NCBI RefSeq assembly: GCF_000372845.1 | Contig: NZ_KB889963.1 | Span: 248,001-312,000, forward strand | Direction: 5' to 3' | DNA length: 64,000 nt | Source: Methylocystis rosea SV97 | GTDB lineage: Bacteria > Pseudomonadota > Alphaproteobacteria > Rhizobiales > Beijerinckiaceae | Shown here: positions 8,860 to 18,294 of the stretch, piece after piece | How the letters are laid out: every line of letters begins with the position of its first letter | Numbering within the stretch: the stretch's first letter is position 1 | The notes under the pieces: generated by a model | Database searches by the model: none | What the model saw: the letters and a program-made list of their open reading frames with translations, nothing else | What the model was told of the DNA's origin: nothing | Translations under genes and position numbers: made by a program

Positions 8860-8874
8860 TTGGTATATTACCAA
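8860..8874. promoter_or_regulatory. Palindromic operator 2
   Basis: TTGGTATATTACCAA, the reverse complement of operator 1 and therefore the same 15-base palindrome. It lies 75 bases before the DUF2946-like gene that leads into the TonB-dependent receptor gene, a position suited to regulating a second promoter. Confidence 0.75.
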
Positions 8875-8948
8875 CATTCTGGTTCGGGCGCTGGACGCCC
8901 CTCCTTTCACGCCTTCGGCGAGACGCAGCCACGAGGATCCGAGACAAG

Positions 8949-9329
8949 ATGGCGGCTCTTGCGAGAATGCCTCGCTCGATGATTTTGCGGCGCATCGGGG
9001 CCCTTTGCATCGCGCTGCTTGTCGCGCTCGCGGCGGTTTCATCCGCCGCGCCGGCGCATGCCGCGCGTCCCGGGACGACCGTGCACTGTCCGGACACTTC
9101 CCAACCTGCGCCGACGAAGCATCCGTGTGGCGGCGAGCAATGCTGCTCGCTATGCGGTCACAGCCAGAAAGAGCTGGTTTTTCCATTTTTCGCGTCAGTA
9201 TCTGGCGCCATCGCCTATGCGCCGCCCCGCGCGGCGAGCCGCGCGTTCTGCGCCATTCAGGCGCCGGCCAGAAAAACCGTCCGCGCACGTTCGCGCGCCG
9301 CGCCGCGCGCGCCGCCCTGCTTCTCCTGA
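8949..9329 (+). CDS. DUF2946-like secreted Cys-rich protein
   Basis: A 126-residue protein with a signal peptide (RIGALCIALLVALAAVSSAAPAHA, cleavage near residue 38). The mature part carries Cys/His clusters VHCPDT, KHPCGGEQCCSLCGHSQ and is then Pro/Arg-rich. The CxxC...LCG pattern is that of DUF2946, small exported proteins often found next to TonB-dependent copper receptors. It sits between operator 2 and the receptor gene with a short gap, so the three probably form one regulated unit. A copper-handling role is inferred from the clusters and the context. Confidence 0.6.
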   Translation: MAALARMPRSMILRRIGALCIALLVALAAVSSAAPAHAARPGTTVHCPDTSQPAPTKHPCGGEQCCSLCGHSQKELVFPFFASVSGAIAYAPPRAASRAFCAIQAPARKTVRARSRAAPRAPPCFS

Positions 9330-9385
9330 ACGCGTCAGTCTTCCCTTAACGATCGCGCGGCGAGACGCCGCTCAGGAGAGATTCC

Positions 9386-11743
9386 ATGTTTCGGACCGGC
9401 TTGCTGCGCGGCGCCTCCGCCGTCGCCCTCGTTCTTTCTCTCGCGGATTCGAGCGCCTTTGCGCAACAGAGTCTGCCGACCATCGACATTGGCGGCGCCA
9501 AGCCGCGCGTCATCGGACGCGGCGGCGGTCGCGCGCCGTCTACGGCGACAGCGCCAGCCGCCCCCGCCACATGGACGCAAACCGGCGGCGGCGGCTCGCT
9601 TACAGTGCCGTCAGTCGCCCAGCAGCGCCGCGAACTCGAGCGCAGCGTCGGCTCGGTCGCCTTCGTCGACGCCAATACGCCTGAAATTCAAACCCGCTAC
9701 GTTCACGACCTACGCGACGCGCTCAAGGACGTGCCGGGCGTCTATGTCGAAAGCCGCTATGGGCAGGAACTGCGTCTTTCGATCCGCGGCTCGAATCTGA
9801 CGCGCGACTTCCATCTGCGTGGACTGGAGCTGCTGCAGGACGGCATTCCGATGAATTACGCCGACGGCGGCGGCGATATGTATCAGATCGATCCCAAATA
9901 TTTTCGCGCGATCGAGGTTATGAAAGGCGGCAACGCCCTCGCCTATGGCTCCTCGACTCTCGGCGGCGCGATCAATTTCATCTCGCCCACCGCCTATACG
10001 GCGCTCGCGCCGAACATGGCGTCGCTCGAGGGCGGCAGTTACGGGACCGTGCGCGGGCAAGCGCAGATGTCGCGCATCATCGGCAATTTCGATTTCCTCA
10101 TCAACGGCACGTTCACCCATGCCGACAATTACAGAAAACATTCGACGACGGACTACACGCAGCTCAACGGCAATCTCGGCTATCGCTTCTCGAACGATCT
10201 CGAAACGCGGTTCTATTTCGGCGTCTATGACACGTGGCAATTGCTGCCGGGACAACTCAACGAATTCGACGCGCGCAACAATCCGCGACTGTCGCTGCCG
10301 CCGTTTCCGCCGGGTTTCGGACCGGACGGCTTTGGCGCCAATCAGGCGCGCAACGTCAAGAACTGGCGTATTTCGAACAAGACCACGATCCTGAGCGAGT
10401 TCGGCCGCATCGACCTCAACAGCTGGTACACGCACAATTATCTCTATCATCCGATTTTCGTGGTCATCGAACAGGAAGGCGGGACCTGGGGATTCACGCC
10501 GCGCCTCACCTCGAATTTCCTCGTCGACGGCCACCCCAACGAGCTCATCCTCGGCGGCCGCGTCTGGGGCGGATCGTCGAGCGATAATTGGGCCGACAAT
10601 TACGATGGCATGCGGCTCAATCCCTATGGCGGGATCCCCGCCAATTTCGCCAACGCGCAGTTCTCCTTTCCGCCTTACTCATTCAATGGACTCGCGCAAT
10701 TTGGCGCGGCGAATTCATGCTTCGGCTTTTGCGGCCTGTTCATCAATCCCGGATTGGATCCGCGTCTGCGCAACAATCGCGCGACGGCGCTCAATCTCGA
10801 AGCCTATTTCGAGGATCGCCTGCACATCACGCCGCAGCTCATCTTCATGTTCGGCGCCAAGCTTTTCGCCGATACGCGCCGCTATGAGGTTCTCGGCGGC
10901 ATTCCCTTCGAGCCTGTTCCCGGCGTATCGGACCAAGTCTACCGCGGCATCGTGCCCAAGGTCGGTCTGATGTACGAACCGACGCCGGACATTCAGTTCT
11001 TCGCCGACATGACCGGAAGCCGCGACGTGCCGGACTTCATCGACCTGACGCAAGGCGTGTTTCCGCCGCCGCGCGACGGCACGAAATTCACGCCGCTCGC
11101 GGCGCAGAAAGCCTGGACCGGGGAGCTCGGCGCGCGCGGCAGATGGGACCGCTACACCTGGGACGTGACCTTCTACCATTCGGAACTGCAGGACGAACTG
11201 CTGAAATTCACCACCAATCCCGGCCTCGGCATTCCGGCGACAACCTTCAACGCGAAACGCACCATGCACCAGGGCGTCGAATTCGCTGCGAGCGCCGAAC
11301 TCTTGCGCGATATTTTCGCGCCGGATGCGGGCGACGCGCTGAAGCTGTCGCAGGTTTGGACCTGGAACGATTTCCGCTTCGTCGGCGATCGCGACTTCGG
11401 CGACAATACGCTGGCCGGCATTCCGCGCCACGTCTTGCGCACCACGCTGTCCTATTGGCGGCCCGACGGCCTCTATCTCGCGCCGCAGATGGATTGGGTT
11501 CCGGCAGGCGCTTTCGTCGACTACGCCAATACGCTGCAGGCGCCGGGCTATGTCTTGCTGGGCGTCCAGGCGGGCATGAAGCTGCCCTACGGGCTCTCGT
11601 TCTTTGTCGAGGCGCGCAATCTGACCAATCGCCACTACATCAGCGACGTGACCACGATCGTCGACGCCCGCGGTCTCGATCCGCGAGTCTTCTATCCCGG
11701 CACGGGACGGGTGATCTACGGAGGCTTGCGCCTCGCGTTCTAG
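9386..11743 (+). CDS. TonB-dependent outer membrane receptor
   Basis: A 785-residue TonB-dependent transporter. A signal peptide ends at about residue 26 (SSAFAQQ). The mature protein starts with SLPTIDIGG, a likely TonB box, then a Gly/Pro-rich linker. The plug domain covers about 85-200 (DALKDVPGVYVESRYGQELRLSIRGSN, then EVMKGGNALAYGSSTLGGAINFISP), and the 22-strand barrel extends to the terminal aromatic residue of YGGLRLAF. The gene has AGGAGAG before the ATG. Because the upstream genes are copper-uptake-associated and DUF2946-like, a copper complex is the most likely substrate, but siderophore-type receptors look the same at this level. Confidence 0.93.
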   Translation: MFRTGLLRGASAVALVLSLADSSAFAQQSLPTIDIGGAKPRVIGRGGGRAPSTATAPAAPATWTQTGGGGSLTVPSVAQQRRELERSVGSVAFVDANTPEIQTRYVHDLRDALKDVPGVYVESRYGQELRLSIRGSNLTRDFHLRGLELLQDGIPMNYADGGGDMYQIDPKYFRAIEVMKGGNALAYGSSTLGGAINFISPTAYTALAPNMASLEGGSYGTVRGQAQMSRIIGNFDFLINGTFTHADNYRKHSTTDYTQLNGNLGYRFSNDLETRFYFGVYDTWQLLPGQLNEFDARNNPRLSLPPFPPGFGPDGFGANQARNVKNWRISNKTTILSEFGRIDLNSWYTHNYLYHPIFVVIEQEGGTWGFTPRLTSNFLVDGHPNELILGGRVWGGSSSDNWADNYDGMRLNPYGGIPANFANAQFSFPPYSFNGLAQFGAANSCFGFCGLFINPGLDPRLRNNRATALNLEAYFEDRLHITPQLIFMFGAKLFADTRRYEVLGGIPFEPVPGVSDQVYRGIVPKVGLMYEPTPDIQFFADMTGSRDVPDFIDLTQGVFPPPRDGTKFTPLAAQKAWTGELGARGRWDRYTWDVTFYHSELQDELLKFTTNPGLGIPATTFNAKRTMHQGVEFAASAELLRDIFAPDAGDALKLSQVWTWNDFRFVGDRDFGDNTLAGIPRHVLRTTLSYWRPDGLYLAPQMDWVPAGAFVDYANTLQAPGYVLLGVQAGMKLPYGLSFFVEARNLTNRHYISDVTTIVDARGLDPRVFYPGTGRVIYGGLRLAF

Positions 11744-11831
11744 CTCGGCGACGTTTGGGCGATCGGCGAGGCGAGCCATATATAGGGCTGGCGCGCCGGC
11801 CGCCTTCGCCGGTCTGATCAGGGCGCAATGC

Positions 11832-12545
11832 TTGTCGATTGACGCGACGCCGGAAAATCTCGCCGCTGAGCGGACAAGCGCGCCGATGCTGCGCGTCGAT
11901 GGGCTTAAGAAATCCTATCCGACGCCGCAGGGCCGCATTCCCGTGCTGCGCGGCGTGGACTTCACGCTCGCTGCGGGCGCCAGTCTCGCGCTGACCGGCG
12001 AATCTGGCAGCGGCAAGAGCACGCTGCTGCATCTGGTCGGCGCGCTCGACGACGCCGATTCCGGCGACATCGTTCTCGATGGCGTCGCGCTGACGCGGCT
12101 GTCGGAAAACGCGCGGGCCGCCATCCGGCGCGAAAGGATCAGCGTCGTCTTTCAGCAATTCAATTTGATTCCGAGCCTGACCGTCGGCGAAAATCTGAGC
12201 TTCCAGGCGCGGCTTGCCGGGCGCTACGATCCGGCGTGGCAGGAAGAACTCACCGCGCGTCTTGGCCTTGCGACGCTCGCCGCCCGCTATCCTGAAGAGC
12301 TGTCCGGCGGACAGCAGCAGCGCGTCGCCATCGGCCGCGCCCTCGCCGTACGCCCCAGGCTTCTGCTCGCGGACGAACCGACCGGCAATCTCGACGAAGC
12401 GACCGGAGACGCCGTCATGGCGCTGGCGCTCGACCTCGTCGCCGCGACCGGCTGCGCCTTTCTGATGGCGACGCACAGCGAACGCCTTGCGGCGCGGCTG
12501 CAACGGCGCGTGCGGCTGGAATCCGGTCTTCTGGCGGCGCAATGA
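11832..12545 (+). CDS. ABC transporter ATPase, LolD/MacB type
   Basis: A 237-residue ATP-binding subunit. Walker A is GESGSGKST (about 56-64), the Q-loop [18 protein letters not shown], the signature [15 protein letters not shown], Walker [13 protein letters not shown] and the H-loop ATHSE. This is the type that partners FtsX-like permeases in extracting lipoproteins or driving periplasmic machines rather than moving substrates through the pore. The TTG start at 11832 gives an 18-residue lead; an internal ATG at 11886 ([11 protein letters not shown]) is the alternative. The next gene begins in its stop (ATGA), so ATPase and permease are coupled. Confidence 0.92.
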   Translation: MSIDATPENLAAERTSAPMLRVDGLKKSYPTPQGRIPVLRGVDFTLAAGASLALTGESGSGKSTLLHLVGALDDADSGDIVLDGVALTRLSENARAAIRRERISVVFQQFNLIPSLTVGENLSFQARLAGRYDPAWQEELTARLGLATLAARYPEELSGGQQQRVAIGRALAVRPRLLLADEPTGNLDEATGDAVMALALDLVAATGCAFLMATHSERLAARLQRRVRLESGLLAAQ

Positions 12546-15010
12546 GAGAGACGCTCTGGACGCTCGCCGCGCTTATCAGCCACTGGCGCCGACGGCCGGG
12601 GAACCTCGCGACGCTCGTGCTCGGCCTCGCCATCGCCACGGCGCTCTGGAGCGGCGTGCAGGCGCTGAACGCTCAAGCGCGCAACAGTTATGACGCCGCA
12701 GCGAACGCGATTTCGGGCGGCGGCGCGAGAACGCTCGTCGCCGCTCGCGGCGGCCTGTTTGACCAGGAGCTCTTCGTGAGACTGCGTCGCGCCGGCGTCG
12801 AAGTCTCGCCGGTGCTGGAAGGCGCAATCCGAATTGGCGAAAAGAATATTCGGATCATCGGCGTCGAACCGCTGTCGCTGCCGCGCCGTTCGCCGATTGC
12901 CGACAGACGGACGCGAACGGATGTGATCGAAGATTTCTTTTCCGGTCCAGGCCGCGGCTTTGCCGCCCCGCAGACCTTGCGCCGGCTTGATCTTTCGGAG
13001 GGCGCCCAGCCGCAAACCGAGCGTGGTCAGCTGCTCCCGCCGCTTGCGGCGCTCGCCGAAGCGCCGCCCGGCGCAATCATCGTCGACATCGGCGTCGCGC
13101 AACGCCTGCTCGATCGACCCGGAAAGCTCTCGCGACTCGTTATCCTCGATGAGGAGACATTCGACGAGGCGCGGCTTAAGCCAATCGCCGGCGATGCTTT
13201 GCGACTCGTCGCGCCGGATGATGATAGCGATCTCGCCCGCCTGACCGACAGTTTTCACCTCAATCTCACCGCCTTCGGCTTTCTTGCGTTCCTCGTCGGT
13301 CTGTTCATCGTGCACGCCGCTTACGGCCTCGCGTTCGAACAGCGACTGCCGACCTTGCGCACTTTACGCGCGCTCGGAGTTGGTCCCCCTCATCTCATCG
13401 CGGCGATGGCACTCGAAATCGGCGCCCTGACGCTCATCGCGGGAGGCGCGGGCGTCCTCGGCGGTCACGCCATCGCGCAGGCGCTTCTGCCGGATGTCGC
13501 AAAAAGTCTCGAGAGCCTCTACGGCGCGCAAATCTCCGATCGTCTTGCGCTAGATGCGCGCTGGTGGCTCTCCGGCCTCGCGATGGCGGGCGCCGGGGCG
13601 GCCCTCGCGGCGGCGAGCGGCCTGACGAAAGCATTGCGGCTGCCGGCGCTGTCGTTCGCGCGTCCCATGGCCTGGCGCGGCGCGCATCACCGCTATTTGG
13701 GACGGCAGGCGACGCTCGCGGCGCTTGCTCTTGTCGCGGCGGCCGGCGCATACGGCTTTGGCCAAGGACTTGCGTCAGGCTTCGCGATCATCGGCTTGGC
13801 GCTTCTTGCCGCCGCTCTCATTCTGCCGGTCGGGCTCGCCGGAGTCCTGGCGCTCGGCGAGCGTTTCGCGCGCCGCCCGCTCGCCCGCTGGTTCTTCGCC
13901 GACGGACGCCAGGAAATTTCCGGCCTTTCGCTTGCGCTGATGGCGCTGCTGATTGCGCTCGCGACCAATATCGGCGTCGGCAGCATGGTCGAGGGCTTTC
14001 GCCAGACGTTCGATCGCTGGCTCGACGCGCGGCTCGTCGCCGAGATCTATTTCGAAGCGGCGACGCCCGCCGATGCGCGCGACATCGAGGCGTGGGCGCG
14101 CACCCAGCCCGACATCGCCGCGATCCTTCCTGTCTGGCGCGCGAAGACGCGCATCGGCGGATGGCCCGTCGACGTCGTCGGCATGACGCCTCACGAAACC
14201 TATACGGCGCATTTTCCCTTGATCGACGCCCCGACGGGTGTGTGGACGGCGCTGCACGCGCAGGACGCCGTTCTCGTCAGCGAGCAGTTGGCGCGCCGCC
14301 TCAGTCTCGCCATCGGCGAGACGCTCGACATTTCGACGTCGGGGCGAGATTGGTCCGCGCGCATCGTCGGCGTCTTTCCTGATTACGGCAATCCGAAAGG
14401 CCAGCTGCGCATCGATCACGAAAAGCTGAAGCGCTATTTCGACGACGCCTCCGGCGTGCAATACAGCCTGCGTGTCGATCCCGCCGCCACAAAGCGCGTC
14501 ATCGAAAACATTCGGCAGCGCTTTGGCGGAAAAATCGCGCGCATCATCGATCAAGCGGAAGTCAAAACGCTGTCGACGGACATCTTCGAGCGCACATTCG
14601 CCGTCACGACGGCGTTGAACACGCTCACGCTGATCGTGTCCGGCGTCGCGCTTTTCGCCAGCCTGCTGACGCTCAGCGACATGCGGCGCGCCCGCATCGC
14701 GCCAGTCTGGGCCCTGGGCGCGACGCGGCGCAAGCTTGCGGCGCTGGAAATGGCGCGGGTCATGGCTTTCGCCGCCGGCGCCGCGGCTTTCGCGATCCCG
14801 CTCGGGCTGTTCATGACATGGTGCCTTGTCGCGATCGTCAATGTCGCCGCCTTCGGATGGCGGCTGCCATTCCATATGTTTCCGGCGCAATGGCTCGTGG
14901 TTTCCTGCATCGCGCTCGGCGCCGCGTTCTTTGCGGCGCTCATCCCCGTCGTTCGGCTCGCACGCGTCTCGCCGACCGAACTGCTCAGGGTCTTCTCGAA
15001 TGAACGCTAG
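12542..15010 (+). CDS. FtsX-like ABC permease
   Basis: An 822-residue permease overlapping the ATPase gene by 4 bases. One N-terminal helix lies at about residues 17-38, a large periplasmic domain follows to ~240, then groups of helices at about 245-370 and 385-480, a second periplasmic domain, and three C-terminal helices at about 690-815. The paired FtsX domains in one chain correspond to two half-permeases. With the ATPase and the following AttH-like protein this matches the AttEFGH-type arrangement, where attF and attG appear here as one fused permease. The cargo is unknown. Confidence 0.88.
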   Translation: MRETLWTLAALISHWRRRPGNLATLVLGLAIATALWSGVQALNAQARNSYDAAANAISGGGARTLVAARGGLFDQELFVRLRRAGVEVSPVLEGAIRIGEKNIRIIGVEPLSLPRRSPIADRRTRTDVIEDFFSGPGRGFAAPQTLRRLDLSEGAQPQTERGQLLPPLAALAEAPPGAIIVDIGVAQRLLDRPGKLSRLVILDEETFDEARLKPIAGDALRLVAPDDDSDLARLTDSFHLNLTAFGFLAFLVGLFIVHAAYGLAFEQRLPTLRTLRALGVGPPHLIAAMALEIGALTLIAGGAGVLGGHAIAQALLPDVAKSLESLYGAQISDRLALDARWWLSGLAMAGAGAALAAASGLTKALRLPALSFARPMAWRGAHHRYLGRQATLAALALVAAAGAYGFGQGLASGFAIIGLALLAAALILPVGLAGVLALGERFARRPLARWFFADGRQEISGLSLALMALLIALATNIGVGSMVEGFRQTFDRWLDARLVAEIYFEAATPADARDIEAWARTQPDIAAILPVWRAKTRIGGWPVDVVGMTPHETYTAHFPLIDAPTGVWTALHAQDAVLVSEQLARRLSLAIGETLDISTSGRDWSARIVGVFPDYGNPKGQLRIDHEKLKRYFDDASGVQYSLRVDPAATKRVIENIRQRFGGKIARIIDQAEVKTLSTDIFERTFAVTTALNTLTLIVSGVALFASLLTLSDMRRARIAPVWALGATRRKLAALEMARVMAFAAGAAAFAIPLGLFMTWCLVAIVNVAAFGWRLPFHMFPAQWLVVSCIALGAAFFAALIPVVRLARVSPTELLRVFSNER

Positions 15011-16103
15011 ATCCCCGAACAGTTCCCAGGAACGGAGCTCGGCAATTTCGAGGCGATCGGCGCTTCTTCTCGCGCTGTCGTCGAGCGGCGCGTTGGCGCA
15101 AGGCTTCGGCGGGCTTGGCGCGACGGCGCCCGGCTTCGCGATTCCACGAGCCGGAACGCAGCTCGCTTTTCCAAGAGACCACGGCGCGCATCCCGATTTT
15201 CGTACCGAATGGTGGTACGTCACCGCGAATCTAAAAGGCGATGACGGCGCCGCCTATGGCGTGCAATGGACGCTCTTTCGCTTTGCACTGCAGCCGAACG
15301 CGGCGCGGGCCGGCTGGGACGATCGCAATATTTGGATGGGCCATGCGGCGGCGACAAGCGTGAATGAACATCTCTTCGCGCAAAAATTCGCGCGCGGCGG
15401 AATTGGCCAGGCGGGCGTCGAGGCGACGCCCTTTCGCGCTTTCATCGACGACTGGCTTTTGGAAACGCGCGACGATTCCGTGGACGCCGGAATCGAGCGG
15501 CTGCGCGTTGCCGCGAGCGACAAGAGTTTCGCCTATGCGCTCGACCTTACAGCGACGGGGCCGGTCGTATTGCAAGGCGAAGGCGGCTACAGCCGCAAGT
15601 CCGAGGCTGGACAGGCCTCCTATTATTACAGCCAGCCGTTCTTTCGGGCGGAAGGCTCATTGTCGATGAGCGGACGCAAAATCCAGGTCTCCGGACGCGC
15701 CTGGATGGATCGCGAATGGTCGAGTCAGCCGCTCAGCGCTGATCTAAAAGGCTGGGACTGGTTTTCGCTGCATCTTGAGGGCGGCGCCAGACTGATGCTG
15801 TATCGCATGCGCAGCGTCGAGGCGGCGCCGTTTCTCTTTGGGAATTGGATCGACGCCGATGGCGCAACATCCATACTCGCGCGCGAAGACATCGTCCTCG
15901 AGCCTTTGGAGACGACGCGTATCGCCGATCGCGACGTGCCGATCCGCTGGCGCGTGAAGATTAAAAACCGCGACGTTGACATTGAGACGCGGCCGCTCAA
16001 TCCAAGAAGCTGGATGGGAACCGATTTCGCTTATTGGGAAGGTCCGATCCGCTTTACGGGTTCGCACAGCGGCGAGGGCTATCTCGAAATGACGGGCTAT
16101 TGA
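15000..16103 (+). CDS. AttH / carotenoid 1,2-hydratase-like lipocalin protein
   Basis: A 367-residue exported protein whose ATG overlaps the permease stop. The N-terminus contains SRRSALLLALSSSGALAQG, a likely twin-arginine signal. The first lipocalin-like domain starts with HPDFRTEWWYVTANL and VQWTLFRFAL (about 60-105); the second contains GRAWMDREWSSQPLSADLKGWDWF and ends with FAYWEGPIRFTGS. This is the CrtC/AttH family (tandem lipocalin). True CrtC hydrates carotenoids, but proteins encoded with an ABC/FtsX pair are the AttH group of unknown substrate. A role in handling a lipid or lipoprotein at the outer membrane fits. Confidence 0.86.
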   Translation: MNARSPNSSQERSSAISRRSALLLALSSSGALAQGFGGLGATAPGFAIPRAGTQLAFPRDHGAHPDFRTEWWYVTANLKGDDGAAYGVQWTLFRFALQPNAARAGWDDRNIWMGHAAATSVNEHLFAQKFARGGIGQAGVEATPFRAFIDDWLLETRDDSVDAGIERLRVAASDKSFAYALDLTATGPVVLQGEGGYSRKSEAGQASYYYSQPFFRAEGSLSMSGRKIQVSGRAWMDREWSSQPLSADLKGWDWFSLHLEGGARLMLYRMRSVEAAPFLFGNWIDADGATSILAREDIVLEPLETTRIADRDVPIRWRVKIKNRDVDIETRPLNPRSWMGTDFAYWEGPIRFTGSHSGEGYLEMTGY

Positions 16104-16543
16104 GCCCCCGTGGCCGTGCGAAAAAAGTTCAAAAGAGCGCCTCGCGTATCCCGAAGCTTTTTCAAATGCACGGCGGCGAGCTCCGACAGCCGCCGGTCGC
16201 CCGCCCGCGTGATGACGACCAGCGATCTACGACGGTCGGTCGGATCGGTCTTTCGCTTGACAAGCTTGGCCTGCGCCAGGCGCGACACCAGCTCCGCCGC
16301 GCTGTGATCGCGGATCATCAGCTGCTCGGCGAGTTCGCCGACGCTGATGTGTTTTGCGCCCCGAAAGGTACGCACCACCAGAAGCGCCTGATACCATTGC
16401 ACGGTCACGCCATGGTCGGCGGCGACTTGTTCGCTGAAGGCCAAAAACCTTCGTAAGTCGGAGCGAAATTGCGCGAGCGCGACCAGGTCGTCTTCACTTG
16501 GCGACTTGCGCGGAGTCCCTTGTGTCTGTTCGCAGAGATTCAA
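16097..16543 (-). CDS. MarR-family transcriptional regulator
   Basis: A 148-residue winged-helix protein. The recognition region is ISVGELAEQLMIRDHSAAELVSRLAQAKLVKRKTDPTDRRRSLVVIT (about 66-112), with the DRR wing typical of MarR. It converges on the AttH-like gene, overlapping its end by 7 bases. MarR proteins usually regulate themselves and a neighbouring efflux or stress gene in response to an aromatic ligand; the target cannot be told here. Confidence 0.92.
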   Translation of the reverse strand: MNLCEQTQGTPRKSPSEDDLVALAQFRSDLRRFLAFSEQVAADHGVTVQWYQALLVVRTFRGAKHISVGELAEQLMIRDHSAAELVSRLAQAKLVKRKTDPTDRRRSLVVITRAGDRRLSELAAVHLKKLRDTRGALLNFFRTATGAQ

Positions 16544-16653
16544 ATTAAACCTCTTACTTCCCGAGTCGTTCTCGCGCTGGGCGACTCATTTGGAGTAATG
16601 AAACAATGCGCGCGCCGCGCCGGCGGGTCAATTCTGGTTGGCGTCAAAGCGGC

Positions 16654-18000
16654 TTATAATTGCGCGATGAACTCATCAATCTTTGCAAAAAAAACATTGG
16701 GATCGGCGGTGCCTCCTCTGCTGATGCGCGCGAGCGCCGCGCGACGACGCGGCGACTGCGGCGTCGAATAATCGCGAACGGCTTGCAGCCATCCAAGTCC
16801 GTCGAGCGGATCGACATAATCGATCGCGTCGCCGCCGACTTCGCGGAAGACCTCGATGTCAGAGGCGATGACGGGCGTTCCCGCCGCAAGCGCTTCTGCG
16901 ACGGGCAGACCAAAGCCTTCTGCGAAAGAGGGCATGAGCAGCGCACGCGCGCCGGCAAGCAGGCAGCGCAGTCCCGGCGTGGAAAGTCCGCCTGCCTCAA
17001 TGACGTGAGGACGCAATGCGGCGCTTCGTTCCAGCATTTCGATCACGGCGGCGCTGAGCCAGCCGCGCTTGCCGACAATGACGAGCTTCGGCGGAGCCTT
17101 ATCTCGCGCCAACGCGCGCCATACGTTCAGCAGCGTCAAAAGATTCTTGCGCGGTTCGATCGTGCCGCAAACAACGAAATAGTTGACGCCGTCAAGCGCC
17201 GCTGGCGGCTCGGCGCGCGACGAGAAGACCGGCGATACGGGCAGGCGGGCGACGCAGATCGGCAGTTCCGGCCTTCCGCATTCGGCGGCGAATTGACGAA
17301 GGCGCCCGGCGACGGCTTGCGATCCGACGACAACGCCTGCGCCATAGCGGCAGACATTGCTCATGCGTCTGGGATGCAGCATCGCTTCTCTCGCGCGAAA
17401 GAACTCCGGCGCCTCGATTGGAAGGAGGTCATGGACGAAGAAAACAGGCTTCACATCAGGCCGCGCCGTCAGCCAGCGCAGATACCAGCTTCGATCAATC
17501 AGAAATTGCGTGACGTTGAAATAGATCGCGCCACGCGGCGCTTCGCCCGTTGGCCTTCCAAGATAGGGCGCCCAGCGCCGCATCGCCTGCCAGTTTCGCT
17601 CAAGGAAAGAGAGATTCGGCGATCTTCTGACGCGAGTCATCGAGGCCCGAGCGGAGCCGTTGGATAGCAGCGCCGCGACGACGGCGCGATAGACCTCATC
17701 TTCCCCGGCGTCGCCATCTTCGCGCCAGAGACTTTCGACGCCATCGATCGTCTCCAGCGCGCTGTCGGGATCGGCGAGGCGCGGGCCGATCGCCGTACAA
17801 ATGAGCGCACCACGCTCGCCTGCGCTGCGCGCAAGAAAATGTCTTGCGAGAGCGAAATCCACGCGATCGATGCCATTTGGCGCCGCATTCAGCGCGCGTG
17901 TCACGATTCTCGTGACGTCATAGATGACGGTGCTGCGCGCCGCGTCAGTCGACGTCGACGTCAGTTGCGACACTTCGTCTCGTCCAAACGACATCGCCAA
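16654..18000 (-). CDS. GT4-family glycosyltransferase
   Basis: A 448-residue retaining glycosyltransferase with two Rossmann lobes. The C-terminal lobe shows VVCGTIEPRKNLLTLLNVWRAL, LVIVGKRGW and the nucleotide-sugar motif PSFAEGFGLPVAEALAAGTPVIAS (about 365-388), the EGFGLPxxEA pattern of GT4. No membrane segment is seen; it probably acts on the inner face of the membrane in surface glycan assembly. Relatives include mannosyltransferases of lipopolysaccharide or exopolysaccharide. Its start region overlaps the end of the small secreted protein gene by about 40 bases; MSFGRDE two codons later is an alternative start. Confidence 0.88.
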   Translation of the reverse strand: MAMSFGRDEVSQLTSTSTDAARSTVIYDVTRIVTRALNAAPNGIDRVDFALARHFLARSAGERGALICTAIGPRLADPDSALETIDGVESLWREDGDAGEDEVYRAVVAALLSNGSARASMTRVRRSPNLSFLERNWQAMRRWAPYLGRPTGEAPRGAIYFNVTQFLIDRSWYLRWLTARPDVKPVFFVHDLLPIEAPEFFRAREAMLHPRRMSNVCRYGAGVVVGSQAVAGRLRQFAAECGRPELPICVARLPVSPVFSSRAEPPAALDGVNYFVVCGTIEPRKNLLTLLNVWRALARDKAPPKLVIVGKRGWLSAAVIEMLERSAALRPHVIEAGGLSTPGLRCLLAGARALLMPSFAEGFGLPVAEALAAGTPVIASDIEVFREVGGDAIDYVDPLDGLGWLQAVRDYSTPQSPRRRAALARISRGGTADPNVFFAKIDEFIAQL

Positions 18001-18278
18001 ATCTCGATCGCCTCATTGGCTTCTCGAACAGCGCGTTCCGTTTCTCTTTCGAGACACTCCCGATAGCGAAAAACCATTTTCGTAAAGAGCTGCATTTCCT
18101 CATCACAAGCGGCCATCGCGAGTGCGGCGGCGGATGTCTCGATGCAGCTGGGGCGTGCCGGCGGCGCGCAATAGGTGAAGCCTCGAATCGCTTGCGCGGC
18201 GAGCGGCTGCGCATACGTCAGGAAAGCAGCCGCCGTCGCAAGCGCGGCGCTGCACATGCTCATCCCGGAGAACCGCAT
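17961..18278 (-). CDS. Small secreted Cys-containing protein, unknown
   Basis: A 105-residue protein with GGAG about 7 bases before its ATG. A signal peptide covers about the first 29 residues (CSAALATAAAFLTYAQPLAAQA). The mature part of ~75 residues has six cysteines (FTYCAPPARPSC, ACDEE, RECLER, WRCRLDETKC), spaced so that paired disulfides or an alpha-hairpin are plausible, and it is otherwise helical and charged. I do not recognise the family. It lies between hpnA and the GT4 gene on the same strand, overlapping the latter. Confidence 0.6.
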   Translation of the reverse strand: MRFSGMSMCSAALATAAAFLTYAQPLAAQAIRGFTYCAPPARPSCIETSAAALAMAACDEEMQLFTKMVFRYRECLERETERAVREANEAIEIWRCRLDETKCRN

Positions 18279-18294
18279 CGAACCCACTCCGGCT

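Noticed and set aside
13775-15223. 482-residue open frame antisense to the FtsX permease
   Set aside because: High-GC shadow frame, very Arg/Asp-rich, overlaps a confidently identified gene entirely.
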